Assembly (NCBI RefSeq): GCF_001969855.1
Contig: NZ_MRBL01000003.1
Span: forward strand, 62,001-126,000
DNA: 64,000 bases
DNA from: Bacillus haynesii
Lineage (GTDB): Bacteria > Bacillota > Bacilli > Bacillales > Bacillaceae
Reading direction: 5' to 3'
The translations under genes and the position numbers were made by a program. The notes beneath the pieces are model-generated. The model ran no database searches. It was not told the origin of the DNA and worked only from the letters and a program-made list of their open reading frames with translations. Positions 46,184-57,059 of the stretch are shown here, piece by piece. Every line of letters begins with the position of its first letter. The first letter of the stretch is position 1.

Positions 46184-47287
46184 ATGTCTGTTTACATGTT
46201 GAATATGGGGATTGTTTTCATCTGGTCATGGTTTGCGAAAATGTACGGCAGGGAAGATCACAGGCTGCCGACGGGCTACCGTCCGAATGCGATCCTCACC
46301 GTCGTTCCGCTCGCGTCTTTGATTATCGTTGCCGGCTTAAGATACAAGGTCGGAACGGATTACCACACCTATATGCTGCTTTACGAATTAGCCGGAAAAT
46401 ACAACAACATTTGGGAGATCTTCGGTTTCGGAACAGATAAGTCGTCGACAGATCCCGGATTTACCGCACTCTTATGGATATTAAACCAGGTTTCAGCCGA
46501 TCCGGCGCTCATGTTTGCCGTCGTTGCCGCGATCACCTATATCTATATCGTCAAGACGCTTTATGTATATGGAAGACCGTTTGAGTTGAGCATGTTTCTC
46601 TTTATCGGCATGTTTCACTACTATGCTTCGTTTAACGGTATTCGCCAATACATGGCGGCGGCCATTCTGTTTTGGGCGGTCCGGTATCTGATCGATGGGA
46701 AACTGGTGCGCTATATGACCGTCGTGCTGATCTGTTCGCTTTTTCATTCTTCGGCTTTGATCATGATTCCGGTTTATTTCATCGTCAGAAGAAAAGCGTG
46801 GTCGCCTGTCCTCTGGTGCCTGATGCTCTTATTTTTGGCGGGGACTTTTCTGTATCAAAAATTCCTGTCCGTATTCCTTGTCGTGCTTGAAAACAGTCAA
46901 TACGGACATTACGAAGAATGGCTGATGAAAAATACGAACGGCATGAATGCCATTAAAATCATTGTTCTTCTTCTCCCGCTCGTACTTGCATTCTGCTTCA
47001 GGGAGCAGCTCAGAAAGCGCTGGCCCGAAGTCGATTATATCGTCAACCTTTGTCTGATCGGTTTCCTGTTCGGAATTTTGGCGACAAAGGATGTCATTTT
47101 TGCGAGGTTCAACATTTATTTCGGGCTCTATCAGCTGATTCTCGTTCCTTATTTTGTACGGATTTTTGAACCGAAATCGAACGCGCTTCTGTATGTTTTG
47201 ATTTTGATCTGTTACTTCTTATACAGCTTTATGCTCATGCCGTTCGATTCGTCGGTATTGCCGTACAGAACGATTTTTGAACGTTGA
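46184..47287 (+). CDS. epsG: EpsG, polysaccharide polymerase-like membrane protein
   Basis: 367 residues, the same as B. subtilis, with about ten membrane helices. EpsG-family signature segments are [12 protein letters not shown] and [13 protein letters not shown]. By analogy with Wzy polymerases it joins repeat units on the outer membrane face. The start (ATG 46184) has only a weak ribosome-binding site, probably relying on coupling to epsF. Confidence 0.92.
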   Translation: MSVYMLNMGIVFIWSWFAKMYGREDHRLPTGYRPNAILTVVPLASLIIVAGLRYKVGTDYHTYMLLYELAGKYNNIWEIFGFGTDKSSTDPGFTALLWILNQVSADPALMFAVVAAITYIYIVKTLYVYGRPFELSMFLFIGMFHYYASFNGIRQYMAAAILFWAVRYLIDGKLVRYMTVVLICSLFHSSALIMIPVYFIVRRKAWSPVLWCLMLLFLAGTFLYQKFLSVFLVVLENSQYGHYEEWLMKNTNGMNAIKIIVLLLPLVLAFCFREQLRKRWPEVDYIVNLCLIGFLFGILATKDVIFARFNIYFGLYQLILVPYFVRIFEPKSNALLYVLILICYFLYSFMLMPFDSSVLPYRTIFER

Positions 47288-47342
47288 ATAGCGGAATAGG
47301 CCGTTTAGGTGTTGTGAAAATTTCGACAAAGGAGTCATCACA

Positions 47343-48374
47343 TTGGAAAATCCAGCAGTTAGTCTACTGGTCGCTGTTTATAATACAGAAGCTTTTTTGC
47401 CGAATTGTTTGCAGTCGTTGATCAGCCAGACCTTAAAAAATATCGAAATCATTATCGTCAATGACGGTTCAACAGACGGAAGCCAGAAGATCATTGATCA
47501 TTACGCCCGAAAGGACGGGCGCATCAAAACGATTCAGCAGGAGAATCAGGGCCTTGGCGCTGTCCGCAATAAAGGCATCGAAGCGGCGTCAGGCGAGTAC
47601 TTGGCATTCATCGACTCCGATGACTGGATTGAGCCTGACTATTGCCAATTGATGTATGAAAAAGCGAAGGATAAGGATGCCGATCTTGTCATCTGTGATT
47701 ATGCCGTCGAAATTCAGGATACCGGAAAAACGGTCTGCCCTGACATCGGGAAAAACTATGAGGGAAAGCCGAAAGAGGCATTCATGAAAGATTTGTTAAA
47801 GGGTAAAGTAAGCGGCTTTTCCTGGAACAAGCTCTACAGACGGAGCCTGATAGAGCGGCATAAGCTCGTTTTCCCGTTGCGCAACGAGCTGGAAAACATC
47901 GAAGATCAATACTTCAGCTTCAGGTGCCTTTTATATGCGAATACCGCGGCGTTCGTGACAAAGCCGCTTTATCATTACAGGGTCCACCTGTCGTCCATCG
48001 TCCAAAAGTATCAGGCGGGGCTGTTTGAAGACGGACTCGCTCTTTATGAAGCAAACCTGGATTGCCTGACAAAGCACGGAGAGCTCCCGGCTTTAAAGGA
48101 GGCGCTGCACGTCTTTATCGTCAACCACGGCTGCATCAGTATTTTAAATGAATGCAAGAGCCGAAACAAAAACCCTTCAATAGAAAAATATAAAAATATC
48201 CGCAGCATATGCGCCTGTCCGGAATTCAGGGGGAAAATCCCCGCAGTGGACATGTCGGCATTCGATTCCAAGAAGAAGCTTCTCCTTATGCTGATTCGTT
48301 TGCGGTTGGTGCCGGCAGTGTATGGATTTGCGGCCATTTACCAGAAAATGATCGAGCACAGAATGAAGAAATAG
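47343..48374 (+). CDS. epsH: EpsH, family 2 glycosyltransferase
   Basis: 343 residues, GT-A: SLLVAVYNTEAFLPNCLQSL, IIVNDGSTDGS and FIDSDDWIEPD hold the nucleotide and metal sites. The C-terminal helical region is typical of the EpsH/EpsJ type. TTG start with AAAGGAG upstream. A 55-bp gap separates it from epsG, the longest in the operon apart from the EAR gap. Confidence 0.92.
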   Translation: MENPAVSLLVAVYNTEAFLPNCLQSLISQTLKNIEIIIVNDGSTDGSQKIIDHYARKDGRIKTIQQENQGLGAVRNKGIEAASGEYLAFIDSDDWIEPDYCQLMYEKAKDKDADLVICDYAVEIQDTGKTVCPDIGKNYEGKPKEAFMKDLLKGKVSGFSWNKLYRRSLIERHKLVFPLRNELENIEDQYFSFRCLLYANTAAFVTKPLYHYRVHLSSIVQKYQAGLFEDGLALYEANLDCLTKHGELPALKEALHVFIVNHGCISILNECKSRNKNPSIEKYKNIRSICACPEFRGKIPAVDMSAFDSKKKLLLMLIRLRLVPAVYGFAAIYQKMIEHRMKK

Positions 48375-48385
48375 GCGGTGAGGAA

Positions 48386-49465
48386 ATGACCTTTCAGGAA
48401 CTGAAGATCAATCTTGCAGAATGGCTTTTGCTCAAGGTGAAATATCCTTCTGAATATGTGATGGGAACGCCGGGGTTAAGGCGCTTTGATCAATATAAAG
48501 GCAAGAAAAAAATCATTCTGACTTTAATTCCGTCCCATGATAATTTGGGAGATCACGCGATTGCCCTGGCAAGCCGGACATTCATAGAAAACGAGTTTCC
48601 CGATTTTGAATTAATTGAAATCGGCATCAACGATATTTACAAACATGCAAAAGCGCTCATGCGCATCCGCCACCCCGAGGATATGGTGTTCATCATCGGC
48701 GGAGGAAACATGGGGGATTTGTACCGCAATGAGGAGTGGACGAGGCGCTTCATTATCAAAACATTCAAGCATTATAAAATCGTTCAGCTCCCGGCAACCG
48801 CGCACTTTTCCGAGACACCCCGCGGTAAAAAGGAACTGAAAAGGGCGAAAAAAATCTACAACTCCCATCGCCGGCTGTTCATGATGGCGCGCGATGATAC
48901 AACCTATCAATTTATGAAACAGCATTTTTCAAACCAAACGATTGTGAAGCAGCCTGATATGGTGCTTTATTTAAAGAAAGAACAGCAGTCTGAAAGAGAT
49001 GGTGTGCTCGTTTGTTTAAGGGAGGATAAAGAAAGCTTTCTCAGGCCGGAAGAGCGTAAAAAGCTGCTGCAGGCTGTCGGCGACGAGTATGGCGGTGTCA
49101 AAACTTTTACAACGACGATCGGCAGGAGGGTCAGCCGCGTGTCCCGCGAGAAGGAGCTGAACCGGCTTTGGAATCAGCTGAGAGGTGCGGAGGTCGTTGT
49201 GACAGACAGGCTGCACGGCATGATTTTTTGTGCGATAACAGGAACGCCGTGCGTTGTGATCCGCTCTTTTGATCATAAGGTGCTTGAAGGCTTTCACTGG
49301 CTGAAAGACGTTCCTTCGCTGAAGCTTGTAGAAAATCCCGATGCGGCAGAGGTTCTCGGTGCAATCGAAGAGCTGATCAAGACCGGTGATTCGCATCGTG
49401 AGACTCCGTCAAGGGACCATTATTTCACAGATTTAAGACAAAAAATTATGGGTGATGTCCAATGA
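48386..49465 (+). CDS. epsI: EpsI, polysaccharide pyruvyl transferase family
   Basis: 359 residues from ATG 48386 (358 in B. subtilis); longer frames inside epsH are not used. Family motifs are IPSHDNLGDHAIALA, FIIGGGNMGDLYRNEEW and VVTDRLHGMIF. It transfers a ketal pyruvate from phosphoenolpyruvate to the polysaccharide, adding negative charge. EpsO belongs to the same family. Confidence 0.93.
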   Translation: MTFQELKINLAEWLLLKVKYPSEYVMGTPGLRRFDQYKGKKKIILTLIPSHDNLGDHAIALASRTFIENEFPDFELIEIGINDIYKHAKALMRIRHPEDMVFIIGGGNMGDLYRNEEWTRRFIIKTFKHYKIVQLPATAHFSETPRGKKELKRAKKIYNSHRRLFMMARDDTTYQFMKQHFSNQTIVKQPDMVLYLKKEQQSERDGVLVCLREDKESFLRPEERKKLLQAVGDEYGGVKTFTTTIGRRVSRVSREKELNRLWNQLRGAEVVVTDRLHGMIFCAITGTPCVVIRSFDHKVLEGFHWLKDVPSLKLVENPDAAEVLGAIEELIKTGDSHRETPSRDHYFTDLRQKIMGDVQ

Positions 49466-50481
49466 AGCCATTTGTCAGTATCATTGTTCCGATGTACAAT
49501 GTCGAAGACTATATAGAAGAATGCGTCGATTCGCTGCGCGGGCAGACGCTAAAAAATATTGAAATCATCCTTGTCGATGATGGCTCCCCCGACAAATCCG
49601 GGGAGATAGCCAGAAAGTACTGCAGCCTGGATGCCAGAGTGAAAGTGATTCATAAAAAAAACGGCGGGCTGAGCTCGGCGAGAAATGCCGGTCTTCAAGC
49701 CGCGACAGGAGATTATGTCGGGTTTGTCGACGGTGATGATTTTGTATTGCCTGCCATGTTTGAAAACATGTACGCCGCTGCCAAAAAAGACGACCTCGAT
49801 ATCGTCATGTGCGGGTATCATAAACATTCCGATATGGAAGACATCTACTTCCCGCCGCCGCTGCCGACCGATCGCCTCTTGTTGAGCTGGGACATTAAAC
49901 GCGAGCTCAAAAAGGCGCATGAAACCCGCTTCATCTGGTATGTGTGGCGGAATTTGTACAGGCGCGACCTGCTGAAGAAAAACCAGCTGTACTTTTTTGA
50001 AGACATTCGTTTTGCAGAGGATTCGCCGTTTAATTTGTACGCCTTTTATGCAGCGAAACGGGTGAGAGCGATCGATGCCGGCTATTACATGTACAGGTGC
50101 AACCCGGATAGCCTGACAGAGGTGCCGTTTAAACCGTACATGGATGAAAGCCTGAAAAGGCAGTACCGGGCGAAAAGGAGATTCTATGAGACGTTTCAGC
50201 TTTTGGATGAATGTGCGGACGATCTGGAAACGTACACATGCAAACATCAAATTCCGATGCTTTTAGCCAATGCCTGTGCGGAACCGAAGCCTTCAAAGCA
50301 GGTGAGGCGGCATATTAAAGACATATTGTCTTACCGGATGGTGCAGTCGTGCGTCAAAGCCACGTCTCTCCGCAGCCGCAACCTGTTAATCGGCCAGCGG
50401 CTCGTTTTATTGCTATGCAAGCTGAATATTCCGATTCTCCTCGAATTGTTTTTTAAACGAAATCTGCCCAGTAAGGGATGA
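49462..50481 (+). CDS. epsJ: EpsJ, family 2 glycosyltransferase
   Basis: 339 residues, GT-A: SIIVPMYNVEDYIEECVDSL, ILVDDGSPDKSG and FVDGDDFVLP. In B. subtilis EpsJ is proposed to add GlcNAc to the lipid-linked intermediate. Overlaps epsI and epsK by 4 bp each. Confidence 0.92.
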   Translation: MKPFVSIIVPMYNVEDYIEECVDSLRGQTLKNIEIILVDDGSPDKSGEIARKYCSLDARVKVIHKKNGGLSSARNAGLQAATGDYVGFVDGDDFVLPAMFENMYAAAKKDDLDIVMCGYHKHSDMEDIYFPPPLPTDRLLLSWDIKRELKKAHETRFIWYVWRNLYRRDLLKKNQLYFFEDIRFAEDSPFNLYAFYAAKRVRAIDAGYYMYRCNPDSLTEVPFKPYMDESLKRQYRAKRRFYETFQLLDECADDLETYTCKHQIPMLLANACAEPKPSKQVRRHIKDILSYRMVQSCVKATSLRSRNLLIGQRLVLLLCKLNIPILLELFFKRNLPSKG

Positions 50482-52034
50482 GCCTTTTGAATAAAACATT
50501 TGTTTTGAATCTCGGCGCCAATGTGGCGTCTTTTTTATTATCGGTGCTGTTTTCGATGTGGCTGACGCCTTATGTCATCAAGAACCTCGGTGTTGAGGCG
50601 TTTGGGTTTGTCCATCTCACGCAGAATATGATCAATTACTTTTCGATTATTACGGTTGCCTTGAGCGCGGTCGTTGTCCGGTTTTTTTCTGTTTCCGCCC
50701 ACAGGGGAGCGCTTGACGAAGCGAGAGGCTATATGAATACCTATATCGTTTCATCACTGGTGCTTTCAGTCATCTTGTTTTTTCCGCTTGGCGGCACGGT
50801 GTTTTTTATCGATCAGATCATTCGCGTTCCCGCCGGTCTTTTGGGGGATGTGCAGATCGCGCTTTTGATCGGGAGCCTGCTGTTTTTATTGACCTTTGTG
50901 ATGTCGGGATTTGCCGCCGGTCCGTTTTTTGCCAATAAAATCTATATTACAAGCACGATCCAGGCCGTCCAAATGCTGATTCGCGTCTTGAGCGTATTGT
51001 TGATTTTCGCGTGGTTTGCACCGAAGATCTGGCACATTCAGCTCGCCGCTCTTATCGCAACCGCTTCGGCGTGCATCCTGTCGATCTTTTTCTTTAAGAA
51101 ATTGATCCCATGGTTTACGTTTCGTGTGAGGGATATGTCGTTTGCAAAGTGCAAAAAACTGCTTCAGGCGGGAGGATGGAGCTCCGTCAGCCAAGTCGGC
51201 GTCCTGCTGTTTCTGCAAATCGATTTAATGGTGGCGAATGTGATGCTGGGGGTTTCCGAATCCGGCATGTACGCCGCGATCATTCAGTTTCCGCTGTTAT
51301 TACGGACGCTTTCGGGAACGCTTGCGGCCGTATTTTCACCTACGATTACACTCTATTATTCAAAAGGCGACAAAGAAGGGCTCGTCCGCTATGCCAACCA
51401 GGCCGTCAGGTTTAACGGCATCCTGCTCGCTTTGCCGGCGGCGCTTCTGGGCGGGCTGGCCGGCCCGTTTCTGTCGCTGTGGCTCGGCCCTTCATTCGAA
51501 CACTTGAAATGGCTTTTACTGATACATGCGGGTTATTTGGTTGTTTCATTAAGCCCGGCGCCGCTGTTTTATATCTTTACCTCCTATAACAAGCTGAGAA
51601 CACCGGCGCTGACCACGGTAGCCTTCGGCGTTGTCAATTTGCTGCTTGCCATCGTGCTGAGCGGCCCGGCGGGTCTGGGCCTTTACGGAATTGCGCTGGC
51701 TGGTGCGGCAGCTTTAATGCTGAAAAACGTCGTCTTCACTCCGATTTATGCGTCAAAGATTACGGGTGAAAGAAAAAGGGTTTTTTATAAAGGCATATAC
51801 AGGCCGGTTGCCGGCGCTTCATTTACCTTGGCTGTCTGTTACGCTCTTCAATACTTATTTGCGATCGACAGCCTGCTGTCCCTGTTTGTCGCGGCGCTGG
51901 CTGCGACGGGGGCATACGGCCTGTTTGCTTATTTCGTCATGTTGACGAAAGCGGAACGGGATATTGTCACAACGAAGCTGCAAGCATTGCGATGCTCTTT
52001 ATCCTTCCCGTTTCAAAAGGGATTTTTTAAATAA
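50478..52034 (+). CDS. epsK: EpsK, MATE/MOP-type lipid-linked oligosaccharide flippase
   Basis: 518 residues with about 12-14 membrane helices of the polysaccharide transporter (Wzx-like) family. N-terminal [20 protein letters not shown] and [15 protein letters not shown] are typical. Moves completed repeat units across the membrane for EpsG. Start overlaps the epsJ stop. Confidence 0.92.
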   Translation: MSLLNKTFVLNLGANVASFLLSVLFSMWLTPYVIKNLGVEAFGFVHLTQNMINYFSIITVALSAVVVRFFSVSAHRGALDEARGYMNTYIVSSLVLSVILFFPLGGTVFFIDQIIRVPAGLLGDVQIALLIGSLLFLLTFVMSGFAAGPFFANKIYITSTIQAVQMLIRVLSVLLIFAWFAPKIWHIQLAALIATASACILSIFFFKKLIPWFTFRVRDMSFAKCKKLLQAGGWSSVSQVGVLLFLQIDLMVANVMLGVSESGMYAAIIQFPLLLRTLSGTLAAVFSPTITLYYSKGDKEGLVRYANQAVRFNGILLALPAALLGGLAGPFLSLWLGPSFEHLKWLLLIHAGYLVVSLSPAPLFYIFTSYNKLRTPALTTVAFGVVNLLLAIVLSGPAGLGLYGIALAGAAALMLKNVVFTPIYASKITGERKRVFYKGIYRPVAGASFTLAVCYALQYLFAIDSLLSLFVAALAATGAYGLFAYFVMLTKAERDIVTTKLQALRCSLSFPFQKGFFK

Positions 52035-52054
52035 AAGAAAGGGGTGCGTTTTTC

Positions 52055-52657
52055 GTGCTAGCGAAACGGTTTTTCGATCTTGCATTGTCGGTTATTTTGC
52101 TGGTCGCGCTCAGTCCGGCCATGATCCTGACGGCTTGCCTCATCAGATGGAAAATCGGCTCGCCTGTTTTATTTCGCCAAACCCGGCCGGGGCTGAATGG
52201 CGAGCCTTTTACATTATATAAATTCAGAACGATGACTGATGAAAGAGATGAAGCAGGCAATCTGCTAAGCGATGAAAAACGGCTGACAAAGACGGGGCGG
52301 CTGATTAGAAAAACGAGCCTTGACGAGTTGCCGCAGCTGATCAACGTCATCAAAGGAGACCTCAGCCTCGTCGGGCCGCGGCCGCTTTTGATGGAGTATA
52401 TTCCCCTCTATACGAAGCGGCAGTGGAGACGGCATGAAGTTAAGCCGGGCATCACAGGCTGGGCGCAGATCAACGGGAGAAATAAAGTGACATGGGAGGA
52501 AAAATTTGAACTCGATGTCTGGTATGTGGATCATCGTTCTTTTTTGCTTGATCTCAAAATCCTTTTGTTGACTGTCGTAAAAGTTTTGAAGTCGGAAGGC
52601 GTCAGCCAGGACCGGCATGTGACTGCAGAAAAATTTACGGGGAGAAGGAATGCCTGA
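52055..52657 (+). CDS. epsL: EpsL, undecaprenyl-phosphate sugar phosphotransferase
   Basis: 200 residues, the short PglC-like form: one N-terminal membrane (re-entrant) helix and a cytoplasmic catalytic domain with [20 protein letters not shown] (two adjacent motifs), [11 protein letters not shown] and [12 protein letters not shown]. It starts synthesis by moving a sugar phosphate to undecaprenyl phosphate. GTG start behind GAAAGGGG. The stop overlaps epsM (TGATG). Confidence 0.94.
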   Translation: MLAKRFFDLALSVILLVALSPAMILTACLIRWKIGSPVLFRQTRPGLNGEPFTLYKFRTMTDERDEAGNLLSDEKRLTKTGRLIRKTSLDELPQLINVIKGDLSLVGPRPLLMEYIPLYTKRQWRRHEVKPGITGWAQINGRNKVTWEEKFELDVWYVDHRSFLLDLKILLLTVVKVLKSEGVSQDRHVTAEKFTGRRNA

Positions 52658-53283
52658 TGCAAAACGTGGTGATCATCGGAGCCGGCGGCCATGGGAAAGT
52701 CGTTCGGGATCTTGTAAAAGAGCGGCCGGATACGGCGCTTGCCGGTATTCTTGATGACCGGTATGCGGAGCTTCATGTTGAGAACGGTTTGTATCGAGGG
52801 CCTTCAGCCGCCGCAGAAGAACTTGCGCGATTGCATCCGGACGCGAAGTTCGTCCTGGCTGTCGGCCAAAACGGCATCAGACAGCAGCTGTATGAACGCC
52901 TCGGCCTTCCGCTTGACAGGTATGCGGTTTTGATTCATCCGTCCGCTGTGATCAGCGGTTCGGCCCGGATTCAAAACGGCACCGTTGTCATGGCGTCGAG
53001 CGTCATCCAAGCGGATGCCGACATCGGCATCCACACGATTGTCAACACAGGTGTGATCGTCGAACACGACAACCGGATCGGCGATTACGTTCATCTTTCG
53101 CCGGGAACGGTGTTGACAGGCGGCGTGACAGTTATGGAAGGCGCTCATCTCGGAGCGGGAACGGCGGTCATTCCCGGAAAGACAATCGGACGCTGGAGCG
53201 TGACGGGAGCGGGATCAGCCGTGATTCACGACATTCCAGATGATTGTACCGCTGTCGGAGTCCCTGCAAGAAAGATCAAATAA
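52657..53283 (+). CDS. epsM: EpsM, NeuD/PglD-type acetyltransferase
   Basis: 208 residues. An N-terminal Rossmann-like nucleotide-sugar part (VVIIGAGGHGKVVRDL) is followed by a left-handed beta-helix with hexapeptide repeats from about 90 on and a catalytic-type His in VEHDNRIGDYVHLSPG. It acetylates the 4-amino group of the UDP-sugar made by EpsC and EpsN. Confidence 0.93.
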   Translation: MQNVVIIGAGGHGKVVRDLVKERPDTALAGILDDRYAELHVENGLYRGPSAAAEELARLHPDAKFVLAVGQNGIRQQLYERLGLPLDRYAVLIHPSAVISGSARIQNGTVVMASSVIQADADIGIHTIVNTGVIVEHDNRIGDYVHLSPGTVLTGGVTVMEGAHLGAGTAVIPGKTIGRWSVTGAGSAVIHDIPDDCTAVGVPARKIK

Positions 53284-53306
53284 CAGCAGTAAAAAGGGTG
53301 AAAAAC

Positions 53307-54452
53307 ATGAGTCAGAATAAGCGAATTTATTTATCTCCGCCGCACATGAGCGGAGACGAGGAGCGCTATGTAGCTGAAGCGTTTCGGACAAACTGGATCG
53401 CGCCTCTCGGTCCCCTTGTCGATACATTTGAAGAAAAGCTTGCCGCCTATGCGGGGACGTCCGGAGCCGCGGCAGTCAGCTCCGGAACAGCCGCAATCCA
53501 TCTGGCCTTGAAATTGCTCGGCGTCGGCAAAGGTGATACAGTCTTCTGTTCTTCCTTTACGTTTGTAGCGAGCGCTAATCCGATTATATATGAGCAGGCT
53601 GAACCGGTTTTCATCGATTCTGAACGGGATACTTGGAACATGTCGCCCGAAGCGCTTGAATGGGCGCTCGACGAAGCGGAGCGTGCCAGGAATCTCCCGA
53701 AAGCCGTCATCGTCGTCAACTTGTACGGCCAAAGCGCGAAAATGGACGAGATTACGGCCATTTGCGATCGATTTGCCGTGCCTGTCATTGAAGATGCGGC
53801 AGAATCGCTTGGCTCTGTTTATAAAGGCAAAAAAAGCGGAACCTTCGGCCGCTTCGGCATCTATTCGTTCAACGGTAACAAAATCATCACCACATCAGGC
53901 GGAGGAATGCTTGTCAGCGATGATGAAGACGCTTTGAAAAAGGCGCGCTTTTTAGCCACTCAGGCGCGCGAGCCAGCCATTCATTATCAGCACGAAAAAG
54001 CGGGCTACAATTACCGGATGAGCAATGTCCTGGCCGGAATCGGCATCGCTCAGCTCGCCGTTCTGGATGACCGGGTCCATGCCAGACGGGCGGTCTTCGA
54101 ACGCTATCAGGAGGCGCTCTCCGGTATCGAAGGTATAGAATTTATGCCTGAAGCCGGCATGTCAAACCGCTGGCTCACGACATTAACGTTTGACACAGCA
54201 AAAATTCAAACAACACCGGCGGACATCATTGAACAGCTCGCAAAAGAAAACATTGAAGCCCGGCCATTATGGAAACCTTTGCACAGACAGCCCCTTTTTA
54301 AAGGTGCGGCCTTTTATCCTCACGATGATCAAGGCTCTGTCTGCTGCGACTTATTTCAGCGCGGGCTCTGCCTGCCGTCAGGATCAAGTATGACGCCGGA
54401 AGAGCAGGACCGGGTAATTCAACTCGTTGCCGACCGGATTAAATATAAATGA
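53307..54452 (+). CDS. epsN: EpsN, PLP-dependent UDP-sugar aminotransferase
   Basis: 381 residues from ATG 53307. DegT/DnrJ/EryC1 family with the Schiff-base Lys192 in SFNGNKIITTSGG and the Asp of EDAAESLG binding the PLP nitrogen. It aminates the 4-keto sugar from EpsC. EpsC, EpsN, EpsM and EpsL together match a bacillosamine pathway and its transfer to lipid. Confidence 0.94.
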   Translation: MSQNKRIYLSPPHMSGDEERYVAEAFRTNWIAPLGPLVDTFEEKLAAYAGTSGAAAVSSGTAAIHLALKLLGVGKGDTVFCSSFTFVASANPIIYEQAEPVFIDSERDTWNMSPEALEWALDEAERARNLPKAVIVVNLYGQSAKMDEITAICDRFAVPVIEDAAESLGSVYKGKKSGTFGRFGIYSFNGNKIITTSGGGMLVSDDEDALKKARFLATQAREPAIHYQHEKAGYNYRMSNVLAGIGIAQLAVLDDRVHARRAVFERYQEALSGIEGIEFMPEAGMSNRWLTTLTFDTAKIQTTPADIIEQLAKENIEARPLWKPLHRQPLFKGAAFYPHDDQGSVCCDLFQRGLCLPSGSSMTPEEQDRVIQLVADRIKYK

Positions 54453-54462
54453 GGTGCTAAAC

Positions 54463-55440
54463 ATGGCGATTACATATTCCATGGACAGCTTAAAGCATAA
54501 GCTGGCAGAAATTTTGGATGTCATTCCAAGGCATTCATCAGTCGTTTACTTGGACTACCCGCTCTACGGAAACGTCGGGGACCTATTGATTATGAAAGGA
54601 ACCGAAGCTTTTTTTGAAGCATACGGCATCAAGGTGTGCGAAAGATGGAATGCAGAGAATTTCATTCCGGGCCGCCGCATTCCAAAGGACGCCATCATTG
54701 TTTGCCAGGGGGGCGGCAATTTCGGTGATTTGTACCCTCACTTCCAGCAGTTCAGGGAACGGGTGGTCGAACATTACCCGGACAACCGGATCGTCATTCT
54801 GCCGCAGTCGATTTATTATGAACATGAAGAAAATGTTAAAAAAACGCGCGACATTTTGGCGGCTCACCAGGATCTGCACTTATTCACGCGGGAAAAGGCA
54901 TCATTTGAATTTGCCGTCAAGCGTTTCGAAGGGATGAAAAACATCCGAATGATGCCAGACATGGCTCACCAGCTCTGGCCGATCGCGCCGTCTGCCGAAA
55001 AACCGTCTGAGTCCGTTCTGCGGCTGATCAGGACCGACAAAGAAGCAAACAGCAGTCTCCAGAAAGCAGGGGAGCCGGACACGTACGATTGGAACGTCAT
55101 CTTATCAGAAGGCGACAAACGCGGAATCAAACGCCTGCAGACGATCAACGTCCTCAACAAAAAAGCGGGCAATCCGCTGCCGATCGCTTCTTATTGGAAA
55201 CGCTATTCGGACAGCCTTGTCGACAAATCAATCCGTTTCTTCAGCCGCTATGAATCAGTCATTACTTCAAGGCTGCACGGCCACATCTTATCGTGTCTGC
55301 TCGGAAAAGAAAACGTAGTGATTGACAACTCCTACGGAAAAAACGCAAATTATTACAACACATGGATGAAGGACATCCCGAATACGAAACTGATTCAAAA
55401 CCATCAGACTGAAGCAGAAAAACCGCCTGTTCACGTATGA
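54463..55440 (+). CDS. epsO: EpsO, polysaccharide pyruvyl transferase family
   Basis: 325 residues from ATG 54463 with GAGGTG upstream. Motifs shared with EpsI are YPLYGNVGDLLIMKG, VCQGGGNFGDLYPH and VITSRLHGHIL. Last eps gene. Its TGA lies beside the loop of the operon terminator, so the left arm is coding sequence. Confidence 0.93.
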   Translation: MAITYSMDSLKHKLAEILDVIPRHSSVVYLDYPLYGNVGDLLIMKGTEAFFEAYGIKVCERWNAENFIPGRRIPKDAIIVCQGGGNFGDLYPHFQQFRERVVEHYPDNRIVILPQSIYYEHEENVKKTRDILAAHQDLHLFTREKASFEFAVKRFEGMKNIRMMPDMAHQLWPIAPSAEKPSESVLRLIRTDKEANSSLQKAGEPDTYDWNVILSEGDKRGIKRLQTINVLNKKAGNPLPIASYWKRYSDSLVDKSIRFFSRYESVITSRLHGHILSCLLGKENVVIDNSYGKNANYYNTWMKDIPNTKLIQNHQTEAEKPPVHV

Positions 55441-55455
55441 CAGGCGGTTTTTTTT
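55418..55455 (+). terminator. Terminator of the eps operon
   Basis: AAAAACCGCCTGT, 9-nt loop, ACAGGCGGTTTTT, then more T. It covers the end of epsO. Confidence 0.9.
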
Positions 55456-55456
55456 G

Positions 55457-55672
55457 CTATGCTTCTTCGCGCTTTACTTTGTTGTAGGCTTCATCCAAAT
55501 GCTGAATCCGTTTTAAGACGACCGCGTTTTTTGTCAGCTGGTCTTGGACAAGCGTTGACACGACTGAACGGTAGTAGCTGTTCATCGCGTGGATTTTATC
55601 CTCATTTGGATGCATTTCAATATGGGTTTTAAAATTTTCTATGAAATAGGGCACAGAGAAAAGTTCTGTCAA
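55457..55672 (-). CDS. yvfG: Small conserved protein YvfG
   Basis: 71 residues from TTG 55672 (AAGGAG 8 nt upstream; an upstream in-frame GTG lies inside that site). Nearly all helical and close to B. subtilis YvfG: ELFSVPYFIENF, KIHAMNSYYRSVVSTL and KNAVVLKRIQHLDEAY. High conservation suggests a real, unknown role. It shares the region between eps and sigL and probably uses the eps terminator in reverse. Confidence 0.88.
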   Translation of the reverse strand: MTELFSVPYFIENFKTHIEMHPNEDKIHAMNSYYRSVVSTLVQDQLTKNAVVLKRIQHLDEAYNKVKREEA

Positions 55673-55742
55673 TGGTAACACTCCTTTTTTAAGTCTATAC
55701 GGTACGGAACCGATCGTGTAAACTAATAGTGGGAGGGGAGAT

Positions 55743-57056
55743 ATGATGAACTTGCATGTACAGCAGCAGCAAACGGCAAAACTTCACTTGACGCAAGGGC
55801 TTGCCCAAGCCATTCATATGCTTCAGTATTCGTCGGCCGAGCTGAACAGCCGGATTGACGAACTCTCATTGGAAAACCCCCTGATCGAACGAAAAGACTC
55901 CGATATTCCCCGATCATTTTACCATAAAACGAATCGTCATTTACAAAATGAAGGAATAAGCCGTACTGAGACGGCACATTCCCGAGAGGATGTCAAAAGC
56001 GCCTTGAAACGGCAGGCGCTCGATCTCCGCCTGTCAAGCCGGGAAAAGCGGATTTTTAGCTACCTGGTCGATTCCCTTGATCAAAACGGATATGTGACAG
56101 AGGACATCGCCTTTATCGCTTCTGAGCTGGCTGTCACCAGAGAAGAAGCGGAAGAAGTCTTGGGCAAGCTGCAGACTCTTGATCCGGCAGGCATCGGAGC
56201 GCGGTCGCTTCAGGAATGCATCCTGATTCAATTAAAGCGTCTGCCAAAGGAGACGGCAAAAGCAGAAAAAGTCATTTCCTCATACTTTGACCTGTTTGCC
56301 AAAAAGGGATGGAAAGAGCTGTCGGAAAGAGCGGGGCTGTCGCTTTCAGAGCTTCAGGACATACAAGACCTTGTCGCAGAACTGTCGCCGCGTCCCGGAT
56401 TGATGTATGGCGCGGATGAAGGCGAAGTCTATATCGAGCCTGATTTAATCATTTCAGCAGAGGATGGAAAATTGGCGCTTGAGCTCAGCAGCCGTTCTTT
56501 TCCCGACATCCAGCTTAACGCGTTTTACGAGCCGTTTTTGCAGCGTCAGTCAAAAGACGAGGCGACAGCTTATATTTCTGAAAGGTTCAAGCAGTGGAAA
56601 TGGCTCGACAATGCCCTCAGGCAAAGACGGGAAACGATGCGGAGGGTGATGGCGGAAATCATGGTGCGGCAAAAAGATTATTTTTTAAAAGGGAAAGACG
56701 AACTGAAGCCGCTCACATTAAAAGAGGTCGCCGATGCCCTCGGCGTTCACGAATCAACAGTAAGCCGCGCAGTCAAAGGGAAAATCGTGCAGACGCCTTT
56801 TGAGCTGTGCGAGCTTAAACGGTTTTTTTCGGCGAAGGTAAAGGACGCCGCTGACGGGCATACGTCAAGTCATACAGTCAAGGCGCACCTGCGCCGGTTG
56901 ATCGATGAAGAAAATAAAATGAAACCGCTTTCAGATAAGAAGCTGGCCGACCTTTTAAACGAAAAGCACGGCGTCGTCATATCGAGGCGGACCGTCGCCA
57001 AATACCGTGATCAGCTCAATATACTGCCTTCGTCTGTCAGAAAGAGATATCAATAA
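55743..57056 (+). CDS. sigL: RNA polymerase sigma-54 factor SigL
   Basis: 437 residues. The glutamine-rich N-terminal activator-interacting region (residues 3-50), a core-binding region, a helix-turn-helix (about 331-347; ALGVHESTVSRAVKGK) and the C-terminal RpoN box (SRRTVAKYRD at 414-423) are all present. It recognises -24/-12 promoters and needs enhancer-binding activators such as LevR, RocR, BkdR or AcoR. ATG ATG start; the first is used here, behind GGGAGGGGAG. Confidence 0.97.
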   Translation: MMNLHVQQQQTAKLHLTQGLAQAIHMLQYSSAELNSRIDELSLENPLIERKDSDIPRSFYHKTNRHLQNEGISRTETAHSREDVKSALKRQALDLRLSSREKRIFSYLVDSLDQNGYVTEDIAFIASELAVTREEAEEVLGKLQTLDPAGIGARSLQECILIQLKRLPKETAKAEKVISSYFDLFAKKGWKELSERAGLSLSELQDIQDLVAELSPRPGLMYGADEGEVYIEPDLIISAEDGKLALELSSRSFPDIQLNAFYEPFLQRQSKDEATAYISERFKQWKWLDNALRQRRETMRRVMAEIMVRQKDYFLKGKDELKPLTLKEVADALGVHESTVSRAVKGKIVQTPFELCELKRFFSAKVKDAADGHTSSHTVKAHLRRLIDEENKMKPLSDKKLADLLNEKHGVVISRRTVAKYRDQLNILPSSVRKRYQ

Positions 57057-57059
57057 AGA